Below, piece by piece: positions 26,976 through 35,206 of a stretch of DNA of 64,000 nucleotides; the first letter of the stretch is position 1; each line of letters begins with the position of its first letter. The position numbers were made by a program, and so were the translations under genes. The notes under the pieces were generated by a model. The model ran no database searches, was not told the origin of the DNA, and was given only the letters and a program-made list of their open reading frames with translations. Source of the stretch: Actinomadura sp. NBRC 104425 (GTDB taxonomy: Bacteria > Actinomycetota > Actinomycetes > Streptosporangiales > Streptosporangiaceae); contig NZ_BSTN01000001.1 of the NCBI RefSeq assembly GCF_030269545.1, positions 62,001-126,000 of the forward strand, in the 5' to 3' direction.

Positions 26976-27019
26976 CCGCCTGCCCGCTGCGCCATCTGGC
27001 ACATTCAGCCGAGAGCCGG

Positions 27020-27709
27020 TCAGGTGGTGCGGCGCCGGTGGGCGTCGCGCAGCCGCAGCGCCGTGTGCGGTTGGTCGGTGACGAGCACGGCCACCCGGGG
27101 ATCGGCGAGGAAGCGGCGCATCAGCGCGCGGGCGTTGACCGTCCAGACCATGGCGGGCACCCCGGCGCGGGCGCACTGGCGCAGCACGCCGACGCGAGCC
27201 AGCCGGTGGTTGAGGGCGACCATGTCGGCACCCGAGTCCAGCAGCGGACGCACCGGTGCGAAGTCGCCGACGGCGCCGCGCTCCCACAGGCCGCGGCCCA
27301 CCGACAGGGCCGTGGTCACGGCGGGGAACGTGGTTTTGATCGCGGCGACGGAGGCGGGCTCGCGGGTGGTGACCACGAAGCGGCCCGGGCCCAGCACGTC
27401 CAGGGCCAGCGCGACCGCCTCGTGCTCGCAGCCGCGCTCTTTCAGGTCGAGGTGGCCGAGGGAGCGGCCCGCCATCATGCGCAGGGCGTCGGCGAACCGG
27501 GGTACGGGCCGCGGCGCCAGCGCGCGGACCCGCTCGTAGGTGCAGCGGCTCAGCGGCAGCCCGGCCACGGTGCGGTCGTGGTGGACGATCAGCTCGCCGT
27601 CGGCGGTGCGGCGCACATCGAGTTCGACGTACTCTGCACCCGAGGCGATCGCCGTCCGCAGACCGGTCAGGCCCGCCGCGTCGCGGCGATGGGCGGAGAT
27701 GGCCGTCAC
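27020..27709 (-). CDS. Glycerophosphodiester phosphodiesterase
   Basis: 229 aa GDPD-family TIM barrel that cleaves glycerophosphodiesters to glycerol-3-phosphate and an alcohol. Seen: SAHRRDAAGL (catalytic His), YVELDVRRTADGELIVHHD (metal Glu/Asp and second His), GHLDLKERG, and the late VWTVN. No signal peptide, so probably cytoplasmic. The usual HRG is HRR here. It diverges from the alpha/beta hydrolase gene, 69 nt apart, and is convergent with the helicase. Confidence 0.88.
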   Translation of the reverse strand: MTAISAHRRDAAGLTGLRTAIASGAEYVELDVRRTADGELIVHHDRTVAGLPLSRCTYERVRALAPRPVPRFADALRMMAGRSLGHLDLKERGCEHEAVALALDVLGPGRFVVTTREPASVAAIKTTFPAVTTALSVGRGLWERGAVGDFAPVRPLLDSGADMVALNHRLARVGVLRQCARAGVPAMVWTVNARALMRRFLADPRVAVLVTDQPHTALRLRDAHRRRTT

Positions 27710-27761
27710 GTCGGCGACGCTACCACCGAATGCCTTTCGCCGGTGTTCCAGAATGCCTATT

Positions 27762-27767
27762 TAGTAT
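27762..27767 (+). promoter_or_regulatory. -10-like TAGTAT close to a GTG start
   Basis: TAGTAT at 27762-27767 ends 11 nt before the GTG of the alpha/beta hydrolase gene. There is no Shine-Dalgarno, which points to a leaderless transcript. The -35 region is weak. Confidence 0.4.
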
Positions 27768-27778
27768 GGTGGCACCCT

Positions 27779-28678
27779 GTGAGTACGCCCCGGTTCCTGA
27801 CCCTGCCCCCGAACGTGCGTCGGACGTACGTGGAGACCTCCCGTGGCAGGTTCGCCGCCCTTGAGGGCATGCCGGGCTCGGGGGTGGCCGAGCACTGCCC
27901 CGCCCTCCTCGTCCCGGGCTACACCGGCAGCAAGGAGGACTTCCTCGCCGTCCTGCAGACCCTGGCCAACGCCGGGCGGCGCCGGGTGGTGGCCGTCGAC
28001 ATGCGCGGCCAGTACGAGTCCCCCGGCTGCGACGACCCGTCCCTCTACAGCCGCGCCGCGCTCGGCGAGGACATCGCGGCGCTGGCCGAGGCCCTCGGCC
28101 CCGACCCGGTGCACCTGGTGGGCCACTCGTTCGGCGGCCTGGTCACCCGGGAGACGGTGCTGGCCGGCCGGGTGCCGCTGACCTCCTACACGCTGATGAG
28201 CTCCGGCCCCGCGGGCCTGCACGACGGGCCGTCGGCGGCCAAGGCGCGGGCGCTGATGGAGGCGATCCCGCAGCTGGGCATGGAGCGCATCTGGTCGCTC
28301 ACCCTGGAGCCGGACGCCCGGTCCCGCGGCCTGGCCTCCGAGATCGTCGACTTCCTGAAGGCGCGCACGCTGGGCAACTGCGAGCTGGGCCTGCGCACCA
28401 TGGCCGCCGAGCTGCTGAGCGCGCCCGACCGGGTGGACGAGCTGGCCAAGCAGGCCGAGGAGGACGGGTTGCCGATCCTGGTGCTGTACGGCGAGGACGA
28501 CGACGTGTGGGACCCGCGCGAGCAGGCCGCCATGGCCGAGCGGCTCGACGCGGCCAGGGTCGTCATCCCCGGCGCCGCGCACTCGCCCGCCGTGGAGGCG
28601 CCGGAGACCACCGCGGGCGCCCTCACCGACTTCTGGAACGCCGCCGAGCGGCGCCGGCGCTGCGGTTCGTCCTTCTGA
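27779..28678 (+). CDS. Alpha/beta hydrolase
   Basis: 299 aa. Nucleophile elbow GHSFGG, oxyanion region LLVPGYTGSKEDF, acid in LYGEDDDVWDP, and His in GAAHSPAVEAP complete a Ser-Asp-His triad. Other segments (VAVDMRGQYES) are typical of cytosolic esterases and lipases of this fold. GTG at 27779 (VSTPRFLTLP). Substrate not evident. In the 207 nt after it (28679-28885), three near-copies of GACACCGTC-TCGCC are seen and no gene. Confidence 0.87.
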   Translation: MSTPRFLTLPPNVRRTYVETSRGRFAALEGMPGSGVAEHCPALLVPGYTGSKEDFLAVLQTLANAGRRRVVAVDMRGQYESPGCDDPSLYSRAALGEDIAALAEALGPDPVHLVGHSFGGLVTRETVLAGRVPLTSYTLMSSGPAGLHDGPSAAKARALMEAIPQLGMERIWSLTLEPDARSRGLASEIVDFLKARTLGNCELGLRTMAAELLSAPDRVDELAKQAEEDGLPILVLYGEDDDVWDPREQAAMAERLDAARVVIPGAAHSPAVEAPETTAGALTDFWNAAERRRRCGSSF

Positions 28679-28885
28679 CACCGTCTCGCCGACACCGTCC
28701 TCGCCGACACCGTCTCGGCCCACCCCTGCCCCGGCCTGCCCCGGCCTGCCCCCGCCTCGGCGGCGCACCGGCGCCGGGGCCGCTGGCCCATCGTGAGGCT
28801 CGTCACAGGGGATGCCGCCCCGCGGACGTAATGACACACTTACTGATGTTTGTCTCATTCGCGGCGACTCTTGGCGAGGTGTCGA

Positions 28886-29800
28886 ATGCCGGCGACCGTC
28901 CAACCCCCCGAAAGCGTGACCTGGCGGGTGCACATCGACCGGTCCATGTGGGTCGGCGGGGTGCGCAGCCTCATGCTCCAGGCCCTGCACCCGGTGGCGA
29001 TGTGGGGGGTGTGGCAGAACTCCAACTTCCAGGAGGACCCGTTCGGGCGGCTGCGGCGCACCGCCGACTTCGTGGGCACCGCCACCTTCGGCAGCCCCGA
29101 GGAGATCGACGAGCTGGCGGCCCGGGTCCGCGCCATCCACCGCAGCCTGCGCATCCTCAACCACGACACCGGTAAGAGGGAACCGCTCGACCAGCCCGAG
29201 CTGCTGCTGTGGGTGCACTGCGCCGAGGTGTACTCCTACCTGGAGGTGGCACGCCGCGCCGGGCTGCCGCTGACGGACGCCATGGCCGACCGGTACCTGG
29301 ACGAGCAGCGGCAGAGCGCGGTCTACGTGGGCCTGCACGCCGACGAGGTGCCCGGCAGCGTGGCCGAGATGGAGGCGTACCTGGCCGAGATGCGGCCCGT
29401 GCTGCGCGTCACCGAGGAGGCGCGGGCCACGGTGCGGTTCCTGATGTGGCCGAACCTGCCGGAGAACCTGCGGTTCCTGAACGCCGGCAAGCCCGGCTAC
29501 TTCCCGTTCGGCGCGCTGTGCTACTACTGCCTGCCGGACTGGGCCCGCGCCATGTACGGGCTCCTGCCGGAGGTGCCGCAGGCCGCCGTGACCGCGGCGC
29601 TGCGCTCGTTCCGCCTGGCGATGAACTCGGTGCCCGAGCGGGTGCACGACTTCGCCTTCGCCAAGCCCACCCGGGACATGCTGCAGCGCGCCCGGCGGCG
29701 GCTGGCCGCCGAGGGCTACGACGTCAGCCGCGGCCTGTACGGGCTGCGCGACCCGCGCCGCTGGCCCGCGCGCCGCAAGGCCCCCGCCGCCGCGGCCTGA
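28886..29800 (+). CDS. Oxygenase MpaB-family protein (DUF2236)
   Basis: 304 aa. Matches DUF2236/MpaB-like proteins: VTWRVHIDRSMWVGGVRSL, LQALHPVAMWGVWQNSNFQ, RLRRTADFVGTATFG, LLLWVHCAEVYSYL, LPENLRFLNAGKP. Some members are heme oxygenases that cleave polymers such as rubber latex; most are uncharacterised. The conserved His in LQALHPVA and WVHC are candidates for metal or heme binding (inference). I chose ATG at 28886 (MPATVQPPES), with GAGG upstream; a TTG at 28850 would add 12 residues. Confidence 0.85.
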   Translation: MPATVQPPESVTWRVHIDRSMWVGGVRSLMLQALHPVAMWGVWQNSNFQEDPFGRLRRTADFVGTATFGSPEEIDELAARVRAIHRSLRILNHDTGKREPLDQPELLLWVHCAEVYSYLEVARRAGLPLTDAMADRYLDEQRQSAVYVGLHADEVPGSVAEMEAYLAEMRPVLRVTEEARATVRFLMWPNLPENLRFLNAGKPGYFPFGALCYYCLPDWARAMYGLLPEVPQAAVTAALRSFRLAMNSVPERVHDFAFAKPTRDMLQRARRRLAAEGYDVSRGLYGLRDPRRWPARRKAPAAAA

Positions 29801-29847
29801 CCCCGGACGACCCCGGCCCGGTTGACCCCGGCCCGCGCCCTGCCGGT

Positions 29848-30747
29848 TCAGGCGTCCGGGAGGGCCGCCCAGGGCTCCTTGGGGGACGCGGCCTGCTGCC
29901 CTTCCGGGCAGTGCTTCAAAAAGTCGCACCACGAGCACAGGCTCCCGGGACGCGGCGGGAAGTGCTCGTCGAAGGGCTCGTGGCGGACGGCGGCGGCACC
30001 GCCCTCACCGGGACGCGGCCGGGGCACCGCGTCCTTCACCCGGGTGCGGTACGCCTCGTCCGCGGCGGCCGCCTCGGCGGCGATCTGCTCGGCGCGGCGC
30101 AGGTGGCGCCCCAGCGACTCGTCGGTGTGCTCCCACACCGCGACCTCGCCGCTGGGCAGGTGGTGCAGCTCGACGCGGCGGCAGGGGCGGCGCAGCACGC
30201 GGGACGCGGCCAGCGCGTACAGCGCCAGCGCCAGGGAGCCGCGCGCGTCGTCGGCGGTGAGGACGTGGCGGCCCGTCTTGTAGTCGACGACCACCAGCTC
30301 GCAGCCGCGGTCGTCCAGCCGGTCGATGCGGCCCGACACCGCGATGCGGTCGGTGCGGGTCGCCACGGTGCGCTCCACCCCCACCGGCTCGTCATCGGGG
30401 TCGAGCCGGGCGGTGTAGCGCTCCACCATCTCGCGGGCGCGCTCGCGGTAGCGGGCGGACTGCTCGGCGTCCCGGAACCCCTCGGTGAGCCAGCCGCGCA
30501 CCAGCAGCGTGCCCGCCATCTCGGGGGTGCGCTCGGCACGCGGCAGCCGCCACCACGCGGCCAGCGCGTTGTGCACGCTGGCGCCCAGGCTGTTGTGCGC
30601 CCACGGCGGCCCCTTGGGCGGGGACGGACGGTCCAGGTAGGTCATCCGGTAGCGGCGGGGGCAGTCCAGCCAGGAGTTCAGCCGCGACGGCGTACACGCG
30701 TAGAGCCGCTGCGGCATGCCCGCCAGCGGCAGCTGCTCGGCGCCCAC
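29848..30747 (-). CDS. RecB-family PD-(D/E)XK nuclease with Fe-S cysteines
   Basis: 299 aa. Nuclease motifs VSGRIDRLDD and ELVVVDYKTGRHV give the D-x-K catalytic signature. Four cysteines suited to a 4Fe-4S cluster: one in WLDCPRRYR near the N-terminus and three in SLCSWCDFLKHCPEG at the C-terminus, as in AddB/Cas4-type exonucleases. Single domain, no helicase. GTG at 30747 or ATG at 30717 (MPQRLYACTPSRL) could be the start. It follows the MBL-fold gene by 14 nt. No cas genes or repeat array are nearby, so I do not call it cas4. Confidence 0.87.
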   Translation of the reverse strand: MGAEQLPLAGMPQRLYACTPSRLNSWLDCPRRYRMTYLDRPSPPKGPPWAHNSLGASVHNALAAWWRLPRAERTPEMAGTLLVRGWLTEGFRDAEQSARYRERAREMVERYTARLDPDDEPVGVERTVATRTDRIAVSGRIDRLDDRGCELVVVDYKTGRHVLTADDARGSLALALYALAASRVLRRPCRRVELHHLPSGEVAVWEHTDESLGRHLRRAEQIAAEAAAADEAYRTRVKDAVPRPRPGEGGAAAVRHEPFDEHFPPRPGSLCSWCDFLKHCPEGQQAASPKEPWAALPDA

Positions 30748-30761
30748 GACGCGACCCGCGG

Positions 30762-31481
30762 TCAGACGCCTTCGCCGTCGCGGGCCAGCTCGCCCCAGGT
30801 CTCCCAGCGGGCGTCCTCGTCACCGACCGTGGTCTCGTCGCCCTGGCCGGGCAGCACCCGCAGGTCCTTGGGCAGCGGTGTCAGCAGCGCCCCGATGGAG
30901 TTGAGCTGCTTGCGCAGGTCCTCGTAGACCCCGCCGATCGAGCCGGGGCGGCCGCGGTGCAGGGTGTCGCCGGAGAACAGCACGCCGAGCTGCTCGCTGA
31001 TCACGCACACGCTGCCGGGGGTGTGCCCGGGGGTGTGCACGACCTCCAGCTGGGTCCCGGCGATCTCGAAGACGCCGCCGTCCTCCAGCCAGATGTCGGG
31101 CTCCAGGGAGCGCAGCGCCTTGGCGTCCTCCTCGTCCTCCTCGTCGCGGGCCAGCCGCCCGAAGTAGTCGCGCCACAGCAGCCGGTCGGCGCGGTGCAGC
31201 GCGATCGGCGCCCAGTTCTCCTCGTCCTCCTCGCCGGCCGCGGCGACCTCCAGCACCGTCGACAGCTTGTGCTCGTTGCCGTCGGTGCAGATCACCGCCA
31301 TGACCTCGCGCTCGCCGACCGCCTTCAGCACGGCGTCGGCGTCGTTGGCGGGGTCGATCACGATCACCTCGTCGTCGTCTCCGACGATGTAGGTGTTGCT
31401 CTCGACTTCGTACTCTTCGTCGTCCAGGGTGACCTTCCCCGTGGTCACCACCTGATCGATGCGCGCGTCCACGCTCCGCAC
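30762..31481 (-). CDS. Metallo-beta-lactamase-fold protein lacking the HxHxDH motif
   Basis: 239 aa. The fold is clear: NTYIVGDDDEVIVIDPAND, HTPGHTPGSVCVI, LFSGDTLHRGRPG, and a late LPGQGDETTVGDE. The hallmark metal motif THxHxDH, expected at residues 66-72, reads TDGNEHK, so all four ligands are changed, and the late GHG is GQG. Only the middle His and the Asp of SGDTL remain. It also has acidic insertions (GEEDEEN, DEEDEED). I infer a non-catalytic or differently acting relative. ATG or GTG near 31481. Followed closely by the RecB-like nuclease gene. Confidence 0.82.
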   Translation of the reverse strand: MRSVDARIDQVVTTGKVTLDDEEYEVESNTYIVGDDDEVIVIDPANDADAVLKAVGEREVMAVICTDGNEHKLSTVLEVAAAGEEDEENWAPIALHRADRLLWRDYFGRLARDEEDEEDAKALRSLEPDIWLEDGGVFEIAGTQLEVVHTPGHTPGSVCVISEQLGVLFSGDTLHRGRPGSIGGVYEDLRKQLNSIGALLTPLPKDLRVLPGQGDETTVGDEDARWETWGELARDGEGV

Positions 31482-31536
31482 CCTACCGCGCGCGTCCGCG
31501 CGGCAGGCACGACCGCGCGGGGAGCAGCGCGCCTTT

Positions 31537-32379
31537 TCATCCCGTGCGGACTTGGCCGGAGGCGGCGCCCAGCAGCGCCTCGTAGGCGGCCGCCGAGGTG
31601 GTCTCGCAGCCGATCCGGTCGCCGGTCGAGGCGCCGTGGTCGTCGCTGGAGCCGGTGACGAACAGGCCCAGCGCGGACGCCAGGTCCCGCAGCCGGGCCC
31701 GCTCGGACGCGTCGTGGTCGGGGTGGTCGGCCTCGATCCCGGCGAGCCCGGCCTCGGCCAGCCGCTCCACCACGGCGTCGCCGAACACGTGCCCGCGGCG
31801 GCCCGCCCGCGGATGCGCCAGCACCGCCGCGCCGCCCGCCGCGCGGATCAGCCGGACCGCCCGCGCCGGGTCGAGCGCGTACCGGTCGGCGTACGCGCGG
31901 CCGCCCGCCCCGATCCAGTCGGGGGTGAACGCCTCGTCCAGGGTGCGCACCGCCCCGGCCTCGACCATCGCGCGGGCCACATGCGGCCGCCCCACGGCCT
32001 CGCCGCGGGCCAGTTCCCGCACCCGCTCCCAGGTGACGTCCACGCCGAGACCGCGCAGCCGCTCGACCATCGTCCGCGCCCTGATCACCCGGTCGGCGCG
32101 GATGCGGGCCAGCTCGGCGGCCAGGGCGGGCTGGGACGGGTCGAACAGGTAGCCGAGCAGGTGCATGCTCGCGCCGTCCTGCCGGCAGGACAGCTCGACG
32201 CCGGGCACCAGGGTCATCCCCGGCGGCAGGGCGGCCGCCGCCTCGTCCCAGCCCGCCACCGTGTCGTGGTCGGTGAGGGCGAGGACGTCCACCCCGGCCG
32301 CGCGGGCGCGCCGGACCACCTCGGCGGGCGGGCGGGTGCCGTCGGAGGCGTCGCTGTGGCAGTGCAGGTCGATGCGCAT
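31537..32379 (-). CDS. PHP-domain metal-dependent phosphoesterase
   Basis: 280 aa. PHP motifs: MRIDLHCHSDASDGT, LTDHDTVAGW, GVELSC, VLAHPRAG, GIEADHPDHDA and SSDDHG. Characterised relatives of this length hydrolyse 3',5'-nucleoside bisphosphates or 5'-nucleotides; the exact substrate is not readable. It starts with ATG at 32379, 15 nt after the DUF6758 gene ends, so the two are probably one transcript. Confidence 0.88.
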   Translation of the reverse strand: MRIDLHCHSDASDGTRPPAEVVRRARAAGVDVLALTDHDTVAGWDEAAAALPPGMTLVPGVELSCRQDGASMHLLGYLFDPSQPALAAELARIRADRVIRARTMVERLRGLGVDVTWERVRELARGEAVGRPHVARAMVEAGAVRTLDEAFTPDWIGAGGRAYADRYALDPARAVRLIRAAGGAAVLAHPRAGRRGHVFGDAVVERLAEAGLAGIEADHPDHDASERARLRDLASALGLFVTGSSDDHGASTGDRIGCETTSAAAYEALLGAASGQVRTG

Positions 32380-32394
32380 ACGGCAGGAGGCTAC

Positions 32395-33042
32395 TCAAGC
32401 GTCCAAGCGGGGGCAGAAGGCGCCGTAGGGGAGGTCGAGTTCCATGCCGGGGTCGCGCAGGTCGACCAGGTGCGTGCGGTCGACCATGAGGACTCCGGCG
32501 TCGGCGGGCCACAGGATCGCCCAGAGCCAGTTGCCCATCGCCTCGCCGACGTAGACGGCGCGGTCGGGGCCGCCCGGGATCGACCACATCGGCACCGAGT
32601 GGTCGCAGACCGCGAAGGGGCCGCTGACCTCGACCTTGACGTGCGGGGGCCCGTCGTCGAAGCCCGCGCCGGGGTCGGGGCCGGACAGCCCGGCGTAGTA
32701 CGCGCCGAGCCCGATGCCGGGCTCCTCGGCGACCAGCAGCATGTCGGCCAGGCCGCTCACCAGCCCGGGCCCGGACACCGCCACGGCCGACGCGCGGGTG
32801 CCGGTGCGCTCGTCCCCCACGGTGACGAAGCCGGTGACCAGCCAGCTCAGCGGCAGCGGCCACGGCGCCCACACCGGGACGCGGGAGCCGTGGACGGCGG
32901 CGGCCAGCCCCTCGGGGCCGGGGCGGCGGGACGGCTGGCGCGGAAGCACCGCCCCGTGCACGGGGCAGCTCCAGTCGCTCGACCAGAGGTTCGGCGCACC
33001 GACACGCTTGCCGCAGCGCGGGCACGTGGGCTCCGCCCTCAT
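32395..33042 (-). CDS. DUF6758-like zinc-ribbon protein
   Basis: 215 aa. The N-terminus MRAEPTCPRCGKRVGAPNLW followed by DWSCPVHG has a CxxC...C..H zinc-ribbon pattern. The rest is a globular domain (PVWAPWPLPLSWLVTGFVTVGDE, AYYAGLSGPDPGAGFDD, AVYVGEAMGNWLWAILWPADAG). I recall this type as DUF6758 in streptomycetes; function unknown. ATG at 33042; the upstream in-frame extension is not coding. It precedes the PHP gene by 15 nt. Confidence 0.75.
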   Translation of the reverse strand: MRAEPTCPRCGKRVGAPNLWSSDWSCPVHGAVLPRQPSRRPGPEGLAAAVHGSRVPVWAPWPLPLSWLVTGFVTVGDERTGTRASAVAVSGPGLVSGLADMLLVAEEPGIGLGAYYAGLSGPDPGAGFDDGPPHVKVEVSGPFAVCDHSVPMWSIPGGPDRAVYVGEAMGNWLWAILWPADAGVLMVDRTHLVDLRDPGMELDLPYGAFCPRLDA

Positions 33043-33147
33043 GGTTACCCACAGTGCGTGCCGGAGCCCGCCGCCGTCAAGGTCCGCCCGGTGGCCGGGA
33101 ACACAAAACCAGGACAAAATAGACAGAAGCTCTGCAAGGGGGTGGCC

Positions 33148-33609
33148 ATGCGGGTGCGCTGCGTAGGCGGGATCGTCCGCGACCACGAGGGGCGGCTGCT
33201 GCTGGTGCGGCGGGCCCGGCCGCCCGCGGCCGGACGGTGGTCGGTGCCCGGCGGACACGTCGAACCGGGCGAGACGGACGTGAGCGCGGTGGTGCGCGAG
33301 CTGCGCGAGGAGACCGGGCTGCGGGTGGCGGTCGGCCCCCTGGTCGGCACGGTGGAGCGCCCCGGGCCCGGCGACGTCGTCTACGAGATCTTCGACTATC
33401 TGGCCACGCCGATCGGCGGCGACCTGGCCGCCGGGGACGACGCCGACGACGTCCGCTGGGTCACGCCCGAAGAACTGCTGCGGCTGCCCACGTCGCCCGG
33501 TCTGGTGGAGGCCCTGACCGACTGGGGCGTAGTGGCCGCCCCCGGGACGCCGCCGCACCCGGTGGATCCGTTCGCCGGTTCCGGCGCCGCCGTACGCGAC
33601 GCACCGTAG
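33148..33609 (+). CDS. NUDIX hydrolase
   Basis: 153 aa. Nudix box GHVEPGETDVSAVVRELREETGL matches GX5EX7REUXEEXGU, within a full domain (RCVGGIVRDHEGRLLLVRRARPPAAGRWSVPGG). Hydrolyses nucleoside diphosphates linked to X; substrate unknown. ATG at 33148; GTG at 33142 is also in frame. The start is only 105 nt from the divergent DUF6758 gene. The motif is given by its parts: G-E at the head, REL and EETG at its end. Confidence 0.88.
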   Translation: MRVRCVGGIVRDHEGRLLLVRRARPPAAGRWSVPGGHVEPGETDVSAVVRELREETGLRVAVGPLVGTVERPGPGDVVYEIFDYLATPIGGDLAAGDDADDVRWVTPEELLRLPTSPGLVEALTDWGVVAAPGTPPHPVDPFAGSGAAVRDAP

Positions 33610-33632
33610 AACGCACCGTAGGGTGGGCGCGG

Positions 33633-35099
33633 CTAGAAGCCGGGGGCGTCGGGCCGCCCCTGCCCTCCCGAAGGCCCGCCGGGAACACCGGGCCCGCCAG
33701 GTGCCCCCTGCCCGTCCGGCACGCCTAGCCCTCCGGTCGCACCGGGTGCGCCGTAGCCGCCGGGTACCGCGTAACCGGACACACCAATGTGATCACCTGG
33801 GACGCCCGGCACGCCGAAGACTCCCACCGGGTAGGGAGCGGCGTCCGGGGCGGCCTGCTGGTCCGAGCCCTCGGTGACGGTCTGGATGCGCATCCTGCGC
33901 GCCAGCCACACCACGACCGCCGCGTACAGCAGCATCGGCACGACGTCCGCCACGACGTACTGCCACGGGACCGAGCCCTGCTCGATGTCCAGATCGCCGA
34001 CGGCGGCGGGCAGCAGGAACGCCATGAGGTTGTTGCACACATGCAAGGCGATGGACGCTTCAAGGCCGCCGGTGCGCACCGTCACCCATCCGGCGACCGC
34101 GCCGAAGACGAAGATGTCCAGGATCCCCCAGCCGGTGTAGCCGTGCCCGGAGGTGAACAGCGCCGAGCCGACCACGATGCCCGGCCACGGGGTGCGGAAC
34201 ACCGCGCTCAGCGCCCGGGAGGCGCGCCGGGTGCCGTTCTCCAGCGTGCACGCGCCGACCGCCTGCAGCAGCCAGCCGCGGAAGATGTACTCCTCGGCCG
34301 ACGACTGGAACGGCACCAGCACGATGATGATCAGGGCGGGCGGCAGGAAGTCGCCCCAGCCGACCCAGTGCTCCTCGCCGCCGCCGCTGGGCGCCTCCGC
34401 GAAGTGGCCCGCCACCCACGAGGTGCCGTAGGACACCAGGCAGAACCCGACGGCCGCGCCCACGCACACCAGCAGCCAGCGCCACCGCAGCCGCCCGGCC
34501 ACCGACGACAGCGTGCCGGGGCGGCGCCGCTGCACCCACCACGGCACCAGCAGCACCACCGGCAGCAGCACCGCGAGGGCGGCCAGGCTGAAGGCCAGGT
34601 CCGCGGTCGGGTCGCCGAAGAACGAAGTCCCCGACGGCAACGGCTCCGGCGCCTCCCCCGTGGCGAGCACGTAGCCGACCGTCCAGGCGATCGTCAGCCC
34701 GAACATGGCGCACACGGTGCCGACCAGGAGCGCCAGCGTTCCGGCCAGGGGCCGCCACCAGCGGTGCACGGCGTTGCGGGCCACGCGGTGGTAGGGCACT
34801 CCGCCCGGGACGGGCACCATCCACGGCTGTTTGACCGACGGCGGCCCGTAACCGGGGTGGCCGTACCCCGGGTAACCGTACGGCTGCTGATAGGGCCAGC
34901 CGTAGGGCTGGGGCTGGGTGTGCGTGCCGTAAGGCTGGGGCGGCGCCCCGTACGGCTGGGGGCCGGTGTACGGGCCGGTGTACGGGGGCGGCGCGGGCCA
35001 CTGGTAGGGCTGCTGGTAAGGCTGCGCCTGCGGTTGCTCCTGTGACGATCCGGGGTTGTCAGGTCGCGCCCAGCCGTTGGCGTCCGCGGGATCCGGCAC
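33633..35099 (-). CDS. CPBP-family intramembrane metalloprotease with Pro/Tyr-rich head and collagen-like tail
   Basis: 488 aa in three parts. Residues 1 to about 90 are a Pro/Gln/Tyr/Gly-rich cytoplasmic head (PYTGPYTGPQPYG repeats). A core of about eight membrane helices holds the CPBP (Abi) motifs EEYIFRG, TSGHG and HVCNN, whose Glu and His residues bind the metal. The last 60 residues are Gly/Pro-rich and read like collagen (GVPGVPGD, GAPGATGG, GGPGVPGG). CPBP proteases process prenylated or signal-type substrates or confer bacteriocin immunity. GTG or ATG start at 35099. Convergent with the NUDIX gene. Confidence 0.87.
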   Translation of the reverse strand: MPDPADANGWARPDNPGSSQEQPQAQPYQQPYQWPAPPPYTGPYTGPQPYGAPPQPYGTHTQPQPYGWPYQQPYGYPGYGHPGYGPPSVKQPWMVPVPGGVPYHRVARNAVHRWWRPLAGTLALLVGTVCAMFGLTIAWTVGYVLATGEAPEPLPSGTSFFGDPTADLAFSLAALAVLLPVVLLVPWWVQRRRPGTLSSVAGRLRWRWLLVCVGAAVGFCLVSYGTSWVAGHFAEAPSGGGEEHWVGWGDFLPPALIIIVLVPFQSSAEEYIFRGWLLQAVGACTLENGTRRASRALSAVFRTPWPGIVVGSALFTSGHGYTGWGILDIFVFGAVAGWVTVRTGGLEASIALHVCNNLMAFLLPAAVGDLDIEQGSVPWQYVVADVVPMLLYAAVVVWLARRMRIQTVTEGSDQQAAPDAAPYPVGVFGVPGVPGDHIGVSGYAVPGGYGAPGATGGLGVPDGQGAPGGPGVPGGPSGGQGRPDAPGF

Positions 35100-35206
35100 C
35101 GAACAACCCCCTCGTGACGACCAGCACCTGGGACGAATCGTACGTGCCGGTCAGCGCCCTTCGCGCCGACGGAGCGCGATGTCGCGGAATGTCCCGCGCG
35201 CCGGGA

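Noticed and set aside
29848..30747. Cas4 nuclease
   Set aside because: The Fe-S RecB-like fold fits, but no CRISPR repeats or other cas genes are in the window.
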